Shown piece by piece: positions 13,776 to 20,923 of a stretch of DNA of 23,139 bases. Every line of letters starts with the position of its first letter. The first letter of the stretch is position 1. The stretch comes from a virus, in the IMG/VR virus record IMGVR_UViG_3300034198_030459, positions 1 through 23,139 of that record; one strand, written 5' to 3'. The notes below the pieces were generated by a model that was not told the origin of the DNA, searched no databases, and saw only the letters and a program-made list of their open reading frames with translations. The position numbers and the translations under genes are program-made.

Positions 13776-13999
13776 AACCTAGTTTAGAAGAATTATTAAA
13801 ATTAGCATCACCTCATCAAATTGAACAATATAAATATTTACAAAAAACTTATGGAGAAACAATAGATAAAGATGTAGGTTGGAGATATTTGTATATTTCA
13901 GTATTAAAAAAATTACCCAATGATAAATATGAATTTGACTTTAACGCAAACAATCCCTTCCTTATCAAAGAAATTTTCTGGCTCTGTTACCAAAAATAA
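13763..13999 (+). CDS. Small hypothetical protein, paralogue of the next gene's N-terminal region
   Basis: A 78-residue protein. Residues about 10-50 (L-L-K-L-A-S-P-H-Q-I-E-Q-Y-K-Y-L-Q, then Y-G-E-T, then W-R-Y-L-Y-I-S-V-L-K) align with the N-terminal third of the following protein (L-I-N-K-A-T-Y-G-Q-K-K-E-A-L-R-L-Q-N-L-Y-G, R-Y-L-H-I-A-V). The first 13 bases overlap the primase gene. Its last 80 bases overlap the next gene in a different frame, and that part of the protein (F-L-I-K-E-I-F-W) is likely unconstrained tail. A run of seven As at 13906-13912 precedes the overlap, so a frameshift or a sequencing indel could link the two genes. Confidence 0.5.
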   Translation: MESLEPSLEELLKLASPHQIEQYKYLQKTYGETIDKDVGWRYLYISVLKKLPNDKYEFDFNANNPFLIKEIFWLCYQK

Positions 14000-14654
14000 A
14001 AAAACTAAATTAAAACCTTTTTTTGATTTAATAAATAAAGCAACATATGGTCAAAAAAAAGAAGCTCTTCGTTTACAAAATTTATACGGAAGGGATTATG
14101 CTCATAGATATTTGCATATAGCCGTAACAAGATCTGCTATTCAAAATTACAAAAATACAAATAAAAATTGTAATTTTGAAATATGGGATCAAAATGAATT
14201 GTTAAATGAACTTCCTAGTTATTGGGAAGATTTAGTTAATGAATACATGAAAAATAAAGGAGCTATTATATTAAATAATTTGTTTGAATATTTATTTCCT
14301 CAAGCAAATGAAATTTTTATGCCTTTAGAAAATGAAAAAGAAATTATTCCAATAATAGATCCCTATGACGAATTAAGAACTAAACAATTTTTGCAAAATA
14401 AATTAATTGAATGGAATTGGATACCAAATAAAAAACAAAAAGTTTTTTTTCATCCTTCTTTAAAATATGAAACAATTGTATTAATAGGAATTAATTTAAT
14501 AGAATTTGATTTAAAAACTTTTGTTAAAAGTTTAGATTTTGAAATAAACATAGAGCTTTTTAAATACATCGCTAATGTGCTTGACAAAGCTGGATTTGAA
14601 TCTATTAAATATGAAAAAAACAATTATATTTACCGTAAACCATTATTTATATGA
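13920..14654 (+). CDS. Hypothetical protein between primase and nrdA
   Basis: A 244-residue protein of unknown function. Its N-terminal region (about 35-75, KATYGQKKEALRLQNLYG... RYLHIAV) resembles the preceding 78-residue protein. The rest contains alternating acidic and aromatic segments and a C-terminal helix-strand region (LFKYIANVLDKAGF, then NYIYRKPLFI), with no motif I recognise. The stop overlaps the nrdA start as ATGA. A second in-frame ATG lies nine bases after the first. Location between replication and nucleotide genes suggests an early function. Confidence 0.6.
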   Translation: MINMNLTLTQTIPSLSKKFSGSVTKNKKTKLKPFFDLINKATYGQKKEALRLQNLYGRDYAHRYLHIAVTRSAIQNYKNTNKNCNFEIWDQNELLNELPSYWEDLVNEYMKNKGAIILNNLFEYLFPQANEIFMPLENEKEIIPIIDPYDELRTKQFLQNKLIEWNWIPNKKQKVFFHPSLKYETIVLIGINLIEFDLKTFVKSLDFEINIELFKYIANVLDKAGFESIKYEKNNYIYRKPLFI

Positions 14655-16840
14655 CAATCGTAACTCATCGTAACGGAAAAACTTCACCAGTTGACATAAA
14701 CAAAATTCGTATTGTAATCAATTGGGCTTGTAGAAATTTAAACAATATCAATCCTATAGAATTAGAATCAGTATTTTCTACAAGATTAAAAGAAAATATA
14801 ACAACTAGAGAGATACAACAAAATTTAATTAATCATGCTTTAGAGTTATGTACTCCTCAAGAATCAAATTGGAGATATGTAGCTGGAAGATTGCATATTT
14901 GGTCATTATGGAAAGATATTAAAGCAATTAGAGAAACAGATTTTTTTGAAGACGTATATGTAGATAGTTTTCATGAAATAAAAATTAAAATTGCAAAAGG
15001 TATATATAAAGAAAATTTAATTGATTCATATACATTAGAAGAAATTCATATTGCTTGCGGTTGGATAAATCAAGAATTAGATTGTGATTATGATTATGCT
15101 GGAGCCAAATTATTAACAGATAGATATTTACTTAAAAATGAATTGCCTCAAGAAGCATATTTAGTTAGTGCTCTTATTTTGGCTAAAGATTATTCTGAAG
15201 AACATCGATTGCAATTTGCTAAACAAATTTATGAAGCAGTAGCTAAACGTAAAATTTCTTTAGCTACGCCAATGTTGGCAAATCTTAGAAAACCTAATAG
15301 TTCAGTTACTAGTTGTTTTATTTTGGATACTGATGATTCTATTGAATCTATTACTCATTCTTGGAAACAAGCCGCTAAAATTTCGGCACAAGGCGGAGGA
15401 ATAGGTATTAGGTTATCTAAAATTAGAGCTAAAGGTTCTGAAGTAAACGGCAGAGAAAATTCAAGTGGCGGAGTAATACCTTGGGTCAAAATTCTTAATG
15501 ATATAGCATTAGCCGTAAATCAAGGTGGTAAAAGAGCTGGTGCTATTACAATTGCATTAGATTCGTGGCATTTAGATTTACCAGAATTTTTAGATATACA
15601 AACCGAACATGGAGATCAAAGATTAAAAGCATTTGATATTTTTCCTCAAATAGTCTGTAGTGATTTATTTATGAAAAGAGTAATAAATGATCAAATATGG
15701 ACACTTTTTGATCCTCATGAAGTAAAACAACAATTTAATTATGATTTAGCAAATTTATGGGGAACCAAATTTGAATCTGTTTATACCGAACTTGAAGCTA
15801 ATTTGGGTAGCAAAATTAAATTATATAAATCTGTAAAAGCTAAAGATTTATTTAAAACAATCATGAGAATGCAAATTGAAACAGGGTTACCTTATATTGC
15901 ATTTAAAGATACTATAAATGAAGCTAATCCAAATAAAAATTTAGGCATTATACCATCAGTAAATCTTTGCACAGAAAGTTTTTCAATTGTATCTATAGAT
16001 GAAGCTCATTGTTGTGATTTAGTATCTCTTAATTTAGCCAACATAACAGATGAAGAATTAGGATCAATTACCGAATTAGCAGTAGAAATATTAGATAATT
16101 CGCTAGATATTGCATCCCCACCAATTAAAGAAGCTAAATTACATCATGATAAATATCGAGTAATAGGAGTTGGAACTATGGGTTTAGCTGATTGGTTAGC
16201 TAAAAGAAAATTAACTTATCGTTCTAACCAAAATGAAATTAATGAATTGTTTGAAAATATTTCATATTATGCTTTTAAAGCATCAATAAATTTAGCAAAA
16301 ACAAGAGGCCCATTTTTGGCTTATAAAAAAAGCGAATTTGCCAAAGAATTAATTAATTGTAAATCTTTTGAATGGTATGAAAACAATGCTAAATATTTTA
16401 GAAGATGGAAAAGATTATTTAATGAATTGAAAGAATATGGCATTAGAAACAGCCAAATTTTAGCTATAGCTCCAAATACATCATCTTCCTTAATACAAGG
16501 CTGTAGTGCTTCAATTTTGCCCATATACAACAGATTTTTTTATGACAAAGCAAAAGGTAATGTGCCAATAGCTCCTCCATTTATTGAAGATTATTATTGG
16601 TTTTATGAAGAAAATAAAAATTTAGATCAACAAATAATTGTAAATACTGTAGCTAACATTCAAAAATGGATAGATACTGGTATTTCTATGGAATTGTTAT
16701 TTAATTTAAATTCTGGAATTACTGGTAAAGATATTTATAAAATTTTAATATCTGCATGGCAACAAAAAGTAAAAGCAATTTATTATATAAGAACAGTTCA
16801 AAAAGATAATTTTGAGGAGTGTACAGCTTGTGCAAACTAA
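14651..16840 (+). CDS. nrdA: Class I ribonucleotide reductase, large (alpha) subunit
   Basis: The 729-residue enzyme reduces ribonucleoside diphosphates to deoxy forms. An ATP-cone covers the first ~95 residues (VTHRNGKTSPVDINKIR), so overall activity control by ATP/dATP is likely retained. Active-site residues are visible: C222 in TSCF, N438-C440-E442 in NLCTES with the thiyl cysteine at 440, and C455 in CCDLVSLNL pairing with C222. The radical-transfer tyrosines are Y711-Y712 in IYYIRT. The C-terminal tail ECTACAN gives the shuttle pair C724/C727. Length matches class Ia enzymes. It is the start of an nrdA-to-nrdB segment with four small genes in between. Confidence 0.95.
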   Translation: MTIVTHRNGKTSPVDINKIRIVINWACRNLNNINPIELESVFSTRLKENITTREIQQNLINHALELCTPQESNWRYVAGRLHIWSLWKDIKAIRETDFFEDVYVDSFHEIKIKIAKGIYKENLIDSYTLEEIHIACGWINQELDCDYDYAGAKLLTDRYLLKNELPQEAYLVSALILAKDYSEEHRLQFAKQIYEAVAKRKISLATPMLANLRKPNSSVTSCFILDTDDSIESITHSWKQAAKISAQGGGIGIRLSKIRAKGSEVNGRENSSGGVIPWVKILNDIALAVNQGGKRAGAITIALDSWHLDLPEFLDIQTEHGDQRLKAFDIFPQIVCSDLFMKRVINDQIWTLFDPHEVKQQFNYDLANLWGTKFESVYTELEANLGSKIKLYKSVKAKDLFKTIMRMQIETGLPYIAFKDTINEANPNKNLGIIPSVNLCTESFSIVSIDEAHCCDLVSLNLANITDEELGSITELAVEILDNSLDIASPPIKEAKLHHDKYRVIGVGTMGLADWLAKRKLTYRSNQNEINELFENISYYAFKASINLAKTRGPFLAYKKSEFAKELINCKSFEWYENNAKYFRRWKRLFNELKEYGIRNSQILAIAPNTSSSLIQGCSASILPIYNRFFYDKAKGNVPIAPPFIEDYYWFYEENKNLDQQIIVNTVANIQKWIDTGISMELLFNLNSGITGKDIYKILISAWQQKVKAIYYIRTVQKDNFEECTACAN

Positions 16841-16841
16841 T

Positions 16842-17156
16842 ATGTTGGAAACAATTTTGTTTAATATGTCAAATTTAATTTGTTTTATTTTGGGATTTGC
16901 TGTCAAATTTTATTTGGATTTACAATTTAATAAATTTTCCAATCAAGTGCAACAAATTTTGACATCAGATCAATATGTCGGAGAAAATCAAGAAGAAATT
17001 GAAGAGATTAGATCTGATATTATCGTTTTAGGTGAAAAAATTTTAGAAAACGCACAATCTATGGAACCAGAAGGAGATCCATTTAATTATAAATTACCAG
17101 CTAGTGTAATTAATAACTTAGATGAATTGTATACTGAATATCACGAATATTTTTAA
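16842..17156 (+). CDS. Membrane-anchored coiled-coil hypothetical protein
   Basis: A 104-residue protein beginning at the ATG one base after the nrdA stop. A TTG at 16812 inside nrdA could open the frame earlier but is less likely. Residues about 5-26 (ILFNMSNLICFILGFAVKFYLDL) form one membrane span or signal anchor, then a glutamate-rich helix (NQEEIEEIRSDIIVLGEKILENA) likely forms a coiled coil. Topology with the bulk in the cytoplasm is probable. Function is unknown; tight linkage to nrdA suggests co-expression only. Confidence 0.6.
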   Translation: MLETILFNMSNLICFILGFAVKFYLDLQFNKFSNQVQQILTSDQYVGENQEEIEEIRSDIIVLGEKILENAQSMEPEGDPFNYKLPASVINNLDELYTEYHEYF

Positions 17157-17167
17157 AGGATAAAATT

Positions 17168-17407
17168 ATGATTTTTGATGCAGTAAAAATGGATGATTTG
17201 CATATAATTAAAAATTATATAAAATTAGACATAGAAAGAAGTAAAAGTAAAATATTTTTATTATCAGCTCAATTAGTAGAAACTACCGATAAAGGAGAAT
17301 ATGATACTCGTGAAAATATTATTGCCAATATAAAATGGGAACATGAACATATAAACAAATTATTGATTGATTTGGATGATTTAAGAGGCAAGGAAAAATT
17401 ATGCTAA
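17168..17407 (+). CDS. Small helical hypothetical protein
   Basis: A 79-residue protein preceded by a good ribosome site (AAGGA, seven bases before the ATG). It reads as two long amphipathic helices (DDLHIIKNYIKLDIERSKSK and NIKWEHEHINKLLIDLDDL), a helical-hairpin or coiled-coil layout. No known motif. Its last seven bases overlap the next gene, which has its own AGGA. Confidence 0.6.
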   Translation: MIFDAVKMDDLHIIKNYIKLDIERSKSKIFLLSAQLVETTDKGEYDTRENIIANIKWEHEHINKLLIDLDDLRGKEKLC

Positions 17408-17703
17408 TTGAATTAATTCAAGAAATGATAGATACAGCTTTTACAGAAGATCCTAAAATTTTTGATGATAAACCTAATTTAGATAGATATTTTGCTGTTC
17501 AATCTTTTATTGTAATGAAAATTAATCAATTAATTGGTGAACTAGATACTGATAAATTAACAATCAATGAAAAAAAATTATTTGATTATATTGATAACAA
17601 ATTAAATTGTTATCCTCTTGAACTTTACGAACCAACATATTATTTAGTTTCAGAAAATCAACTATTAAATTTAAAAGAATTAATAAAAAATGTTTCCACC
17701 TAA
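17401..17703 (+). CDS. Small hypothetical protein between nrdA and nrdB
   Basis: A 100-residue protein, acidic and mostly helical, with an AGGA ribosome site six bases before the ATG and a seven-base overlap with the preceding gene. No membrane span, zinc site or known motif is visible. The final part (ENQLLNLKELIKNV) is a leucine-rich helix. Its 3' end overlaps the NblA-like gene by 14 bases, so the two are likely co-translated. Confidence 0.6.
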   Translation: MLIELIQEMIDTAFTEDPKIFDDKPNLDRYFAVQSFIVMKINQLIGELDTDKLTINEKKLFDYIDNKLNCYPLELYEPTYYLVSENQLLNLKELIKNVST

Positions 17704-18022
17704 ATTTGTTCCGCTTGATTTAGATCAAGAATTTGAATTGTTTAAATTTAAACAAAAAGCAACATCAATGTTACATATTGATTTAGTAAAATCAATTTTG
17801 ATAAATGTTACTCAAATGCACAATTTTAGAAATTTAATAGAAAATAAAAATAAAATTAGTATGGAACAACAGCTTCACATAAAAGGAATTGAATTGTATT
17901 ATAAAACATATCCTAAAGATATTTTAATTGGTTGTGCCTATTATTATATGAAACAAAAAATGTTATTTCAAAATATGTTAAGTAAACAAAAAACTACAAA
18001 TGAAAACAACAATATTATTTAA
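17690..18022 (+). CDS. Tandem NblA-like protein (phycobilisome degradation family)
   Basis: The 110-residue protein contains two units of equal length that align with each other without gaps: residues 11-50 (L-D-Q-E-F-E-L-F... ending F-R-N-L-I) and 58-97 (M-E-Q-Q-L-H-I-K... ending F-Q-N-M-L). Each has the layout of NblA/Ycf18: a starting L-x-E-Q-E/Q-F/L, a hydrophobic helix, a short turn, then a helix ending in a hydrophobic pair. NblA is normally a ~60-residue two-helix protein that dimerises, binds phycobiliproteins and brings the Clp protease to the antenna. Phage copies are known, for example in Microcystis phage Ma-LMM01. A two-unit form would be a covalent dimer. Similarity is judged by eye, so another helical-hairpin family is possible. 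The gene overlaps nrdB by 23 bases. Confidence 0.5.
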   Translation: MFPPKFVPLDLDQEFELFKFKQKATSMLHIDLVKSILINVTQMHNFRNLIENKNKISMEQQLHIKGIELYYKTYPKDILIGCAYYYMKQKMLFQNMLSKQKTTNENNNII

Positions 18023-19022
18023 TCCAAAAGGTAACGATGTCGAAAAACAAGTATTTAATGGTAATACTACTGGAATGTGCCAACTTAATAATTTGGCTTA
18101 TCCTTGGGCTAGAAATTTATGGGATCAAATGCGATCTCAATTTTGGCAACATCAAAAAATTGATCTCACTAATGATGTAGTAGATTATAACAATTTAACT
18201 AATGAAGAACGAAATGCTTATAATAAAACGCTTGGGTTCTTGGTATTTCTTGATTCGATACAAATCAACAATTTACCTTATTTAAAAGGGCCTATAACAG
18301 CTCCAGAGATTGGATTATGTATATCTGAACAAACTGCTCAAGAAGCTTTGCATAGCGCTTCATATCAATACATAATCGAAACAGTAATACCTAAAGAACA
18401 ACGAAATAAAATGTATGAGCTTTGGAGGGAAGACAAATTATTACAACAAAGATGTTGTTTAATATCTGGAATTTACCAAGAATATATTAATAATCAAACG
18501 TTAGAAAATTATTTAAAAGCGTTAATAGCCGATTACATATTAGAAGGATTATATTTTTATGCTGGTTTCAATTTTTTTTATACCCTTGCTTCTCGTTCAC
18601 TTATGTCTGGAACTGCTGATATTATTAAATTAATTCACAGAGACGAATTAAGTCACGTTCGTATTTATCAAGAATTAGTAAATGAAGCATATTTACAATA
18701 TCCTGATAATGAAGTTTGGAATCAAGTTCATAATATGTTTGAAGAAGCTATTATTAACGAAATAACGTGGAATAATAGCATTTGCCAAAATGCTATATTA
18801 GGAATAACAAAAGAATCTACAAAAGAATATGTATATTATTTGGCAAACGTTAGATTAAAAGGCATTAAATTTAATAAATTTAAAGAAGATTATAAAAATC
18901 CTTATCAACATCTTGAAAGATTTAGTGATTTATCTAATCAAGCTACAACCAAAACTAATTTTTTTGAATCTACGGTTACTTCATATCAAACTTCTAGTAC
19001 CATAAAAGAATGGGATTTTTAA
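18000..19022 (+). CDS. nrdB: Class I ribonucleotide reductase, small (beta) subunit
   Basis: The 340-residue ferritin-like subunit holds the metal cofactor and radical for NrdA. Metal ligands are visible: D85 in LDSIQ, E115 and H118 in EALHSASY, E182 in LEGLYFYAGF, and E216 and H219 in RDELSHV. The radical tyrosine Y122 is present, so a tyrosyl radical of class Ia/Ib type is expected rather than the Phe-bearing class Ic. The C-terminal tail IKEWDF should dock on NrdA. The start lies inside the NblA-like gene, and the following gene begins directly after the stop. Confidence 0.95.
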   Translation: MKTTILFNPKGNDVEKQVFNGNTTGMCQLNNLAYPWARNLWDQMRSQFWQHQKIDLTNDVVDYNNLTNEERNAYNKTLGFLVFLDSIQINNLPYLKGPITAPEIGLCISEQTAQEALHSASYQYIIETVIPKEQRNKMYELWREDKLLQQRCCLISGIYQEYINNQTLENYLKALIADYILEGLYFYAGFNFFYTLASRSLMSGTADIIKLIHRDELSHVRIYQELVNEAYLQYPDNEVWNQVHNMFEEAIINEITWNNSICQNAILGITKESTKEYVYYLANVRLKGIKFNKFKEDYKNPYQHLERFSDLSNQATTKTNFFESTVTSYQTSSTIKEWDF

Positions 19023-19298
19023 ATGAAAGATATAGTTAATATAGATTTTAATTACATTGAAAAAGATTTTAAATGGACAAATTATCACGACATTTATGAC
19101 ATTTTAGAATTTTTATTTGTCACTCTTGAAAAAGTTCAACAAGAATATATGATTTATTCAGACGAAATAGCAGAAGAAAATGGTTATAATCGCAATATTA
19201 ATGAAGAAATTTATAATCTGACTTTATCTAAAGGCAGAAAAGATTTGTTAAATAGTTTAATAAACGAACTAGAAAAAATTATTGATAAAGAAATATAA
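19023..19298 (+). CDS. Small acidic hypothetical protein, paralogue of the 19395 gene
   Basis: A 91-residue protein beginning directly after the nrdB stop. It is helical and acidic. The part from D-I-L-E-F-L-F-V-T-L-E-K to the end aligns with the 84-residue protein at 19395: both have a helix of L-x-F-L-x-x-L, a stretch ending D-E/V-A, and a shared T/S-K-G-x-K-D-L-[LI]-x-x-L-I-N motif near the C-terminus. Function is unknown. The pair may form homo- or heterodimers. Confidence 0.6.
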   Translation: MKDIVNIDFNYIEKDFKWTNYHDIYDILEFLFVTLEKVQQEYMIYSDEIAEENGYNRNINEEIYNLTLSKGRKDLLNSLINELEKIIDKEI

Positions 19299-19302
19299 AA
19301 TT

Positions 19303-19395
19303 ATGACAATTGGCTGGATATTATTTTGGATGTTATTTATAATTTTAAATTCAATAATTGTTAAAATTTTGGATAATTTAATGAGGAACTATTAA
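19303..19395 (+). CDS. 30-residue membrane peptide
   Basis: A short frame starting four bases after the previous stop and ending in a TAATG that overlaps the next gene's start. Its 30 residues are mostly hydrophobic (I-G-W-I-L-F-W-M-L-F-I-I-L-N-S-I-I-V), then a short basic tail (K-I-L-D-N-L-M-R-N-Y), consistent with a single membrane span. Overlap with the next start and exact fit between two paralogous genes support translation. No known family; a span this short could be a lysis or regulator peptide. Confidence 0.45.
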   Translation: MTIGWILFWMLFIILNSIIVKILDNLMRNY

Positions 19396-19649
19396 TGAAA
19401 TCTTTTAGATTAGACAAACTTATTAACAATGAATATATTTTAATTAATTCTGATACATTATTAGCATTTTTATTAAAATTAAATGATTTAATTGAAGAAG
19501 AATTTAATGAAATATCTAATGATGTAGCCGATCATGCGATATCACAAAACGATTCTGATTTTAATACGTTGCTTAATAATTTAATAAAAACTAAAGGTGC
19601 TAAAGATTTAATATTTAAACTTATTAATCAAATTAACGATAGATTTTAA
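19395..19649 (+). CDS. Small acidic hypothetical protein, paralogue of the 19023 gene
   Basis: An 84-residue protein with GAGGA before its ATG. It resembles the protein at 19023 (L-L-A-F-L-L-K-L-N-D-L near residues 23-33, and T-K-G-A-K-D-L-I-F-K-L-I-N at 66-78). The two are separated only by a 30-residue membrane peptide, so this looks like an old local duplication. Function unknown. A terminator-like hairpin follows at 19711. Confidence 0.6.
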   Translation: MKSFRLDKLINNEYILINSDTLLAFLLKLNDLIEEEFNEISNDVADHAISQNDSDFNTLLNNLIKTKGAKDLIFKLINQINDRF

Positions 19650-19710
19650 TATTTGACCTGAGAAAGTCATTAAAAGTCTCGCCCTGTTCTTTTTTGTTGT
19701 TTGATTTTTG

Positions 19711-19736
19711 GCGTAGCAAGACTACGCTTTTGTTTT
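19711..19736 (+). terminator. Intrinsic terminator inside the long plus-strand run
   Basis: GCGTAG (19711-19716), loop CAAGA, CTACGC (19722-19727), followed by TTTTGTTTT (19728-19736). A six-base GC-rich stem with a T tract is the cleanest intrinsic terminator in the window. It ends one base before the ATG of the cysteine-rich gene, so expression of later genes would need read-through or their own promoter. Confidence 0.7.
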
Positions 19737-19958
19737 ATGAAACAAATATGTCCCGTATGCAAGGTATGTATTAATAATGGTATTGTAGAAACATCATTAG
19801 GTTTACCAATGACTAAAGAAATGTTAAAATCAAAGGTTTGTTTTTATGCAAAACGTGAAGGATGTATTAACGATTATATTGGAAAAGTTAATCCTTTTTT
19901 TGAATCCGTCCAAAAAGAATTTGAAGGAAGAACTTTCTCAGACTTTGATAGATCTTGA
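19737..19958 (+). CDS. Small cysteine-rich protein, possible zinc-binding
   Basis: A 73-residue protein with C-P-V-C-K-V-C (C5, C8, C11) and later C35 and C43, suggesting a zinc knuckle or ribbon. The frame remains open 12 codons upstream, but that part runs through the terminator hairpin, so I start at the ATG of M-K-Q-I-C. No Shine-Dalgarno sequence is present because the T tract abuts the start. The second half overlaps the following frame for 113 bases. Function unknown; moderate to low certainty. Confidence 0.45.
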   Translation: MKQICPVCKVCINNGIVETSLGLPMTKEMLKSKVCFYAKREGCINDYIGKVNPFFESVQKEFEGRTFSDFDRS

Positions 19959-20247
19959 AAAAATTTATGAACGAACTGAAAATAAAATTAACGAATTAGA
20001 AAAACTTGAAAAAAATAATAAATTATCTTTTCAGGTAACTAATAATTATCAAAATCACAAATTTGAATTTGATGTATTATTAGAAAATGATAGCGATAAT
20101 GTATTATTAATAACCAAACGATTTGATGATTATGATACTGGAAGATATTTAATGAATTTAAATACTTTTATCATGACACGCAAAGCAGCCAAAACATTAT
20201 CAACTTATCTTTTTCAATGTTCACATATTGAGCCTGATAAATTATGA
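19846..20247 (+). CDS. Hypothetical protein with coiled-coil N-terminus
   Basis: Up to 133 residues. The first 25 overlap the cysteine-rich gene in another frame and may not be translated, since TTG codons at 19900 or 19921 are alternative starts. The region L-S-Q-T-L-I-D-L-E-K-I-Y-E-R-T-E-N-K-I is a coiled coil, followed by an all-beta-looking part (KFEFDVLLEN, NVLLITKRF) and a C-terminal helix. No recognised family. The stop overlaps the next small membrane gene (ATGA). Confidence 0.5.
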   Translation: MQNVKDVLTIILEKLILFLNPSKKNLKEELSQTLIDLEKIYERTENKINELEKLEKNNKLSFQVTNNYQNHKFEFDVLLENDSDNVLLITKRFDDYDTGRYLMNLNTFIMTRKAAKTLSTYLFQCSHIEPDKL

Positions 20248-20393
20248 ATGATTACATCAAAACAGTATTAGCAACGATGACTGGAGTTTTAGCAGCATTT
20301 TATGTTCATGCTATATTTAACAAATTAATGCCTCCAGCATATCCCGATAATATAGTAAAAATCCCTAATCTTTATTATCAACAAACTAAATGA
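20244..20393 (+). CDS. 49-residue membrane protein
   Basis: This short gene overlaps the previous stop (ATGA) and the start of the kinase gene (ATGA). Residues about 5-25 (I-K-T-V-L-A-T-M-T-G-V-L-A-A-F-Y-V-H-A-I-F) form a likely membrane span, followed by a proline-containing polar tail (N-K-L-M-P-P-A-Y-P-D-N). It could be an anchor peptide with a periplasmic or cytoplasmic tail. Coupling at both ends is good evidence of translation. Function unknown. Confidence 0.55.
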   Translation: MNDYIKTVLATMTGVLAAFYVHAIFNKLMPPAYPDNIVKIPNLYYQQTK

Positions 20394-20923
20394 CTAGTAT
20401 TTTAATTGAAGGTATTGACGGTAGCGGTAAAACAACTTTAGCTAAAACATTAGCAGAAGAATTAAATTTTTATTATTTAAAATTTCCTACAGAATTTTAT
20501 TATAAAAATGCGACTAAATCAGCTTTAGCTAATGCTCATTTGCATATGGTTGATTTTTATAATAATGCTGAATTTATTTTAATTAATGATGTAGTGTTAG
20601 ATCGTTATTTACCTTCTCATTTAGCTTATGAAATTTTAACTAATGGAGGCCCAGATACTAAAAATTGGTTAGATATTTCTGTTAATCTTCCAATACCAAA
20701 TTATACATTTTATTTAAACATAGATGTAAAAAATGTTTGGAAACGATTAGAAACTAGAGAAACTTTAACGTTTGAAGAATCTATAACAAATTTATATTTG
20801 GTACAACAATCATATAAAAATGTTATTAAAGATTTAGAAAACAAACAATGGAATATTTGTAATTTAAATGGAAATAAATCAATTGAAAAAAATTTGTATG
20901 AGATTTTAACAATATTAAAATAG
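20390..20923 (+). CDS. Deoxynucleoside monophosphate kinase, thymidylate-kinase-like
   Basis: The 177-residue P-loop kinase has Walker A G-I-D-G-S-G-K-T-T (8-16) at the N-terminus, as in thymidylate kinases (EGIDGSGKTT). L-D-R-Y-L-P-S-H (D71-R72-Y73) is the DR[YS] motif after a hydrophobic strand, and the lid segment near 118-128 has R-L-E-T-R-E. Length is slightly short of bacterial Tmk (about 205). It probably turns dTMP into dTDP, fitting with ThyX and NrdAB, but a broader dNMP or deoxynucleoside specificity is possible. It starts in the stop of the membrane peptide. Confidence 0.8.
   Translation: MTSILIEGIDGSGKTTLAKTLAEELNFYYLKFPTEFYYKNATKSALANAHLHMVDFYNNAEFILINDVVLDRYLPSHLAYEILTNGGPDTKNWLDISVNLPIPNYTFYLNIDVKNVWKRLETRETLTFEESITNLYLVQQSYKNVIKDLENKQWNICNLNGNKSIEKNLYEILTILK

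Noticed and set aside
16321-16530. 69-codon minus-strand frame inside nrdA
   Set aside because: Lies opposite conserved reductase sequence (APNTSSSLIQGCS) and resembles no protein.
16812-16841. TTG extension of the membrane-anchored gene into nrdA
   Set aside because: The ATG at 16842 follows the nrdA stop directly and starts the hydrophobic anchor; the earlier part overlaps the nrdA redox tail.
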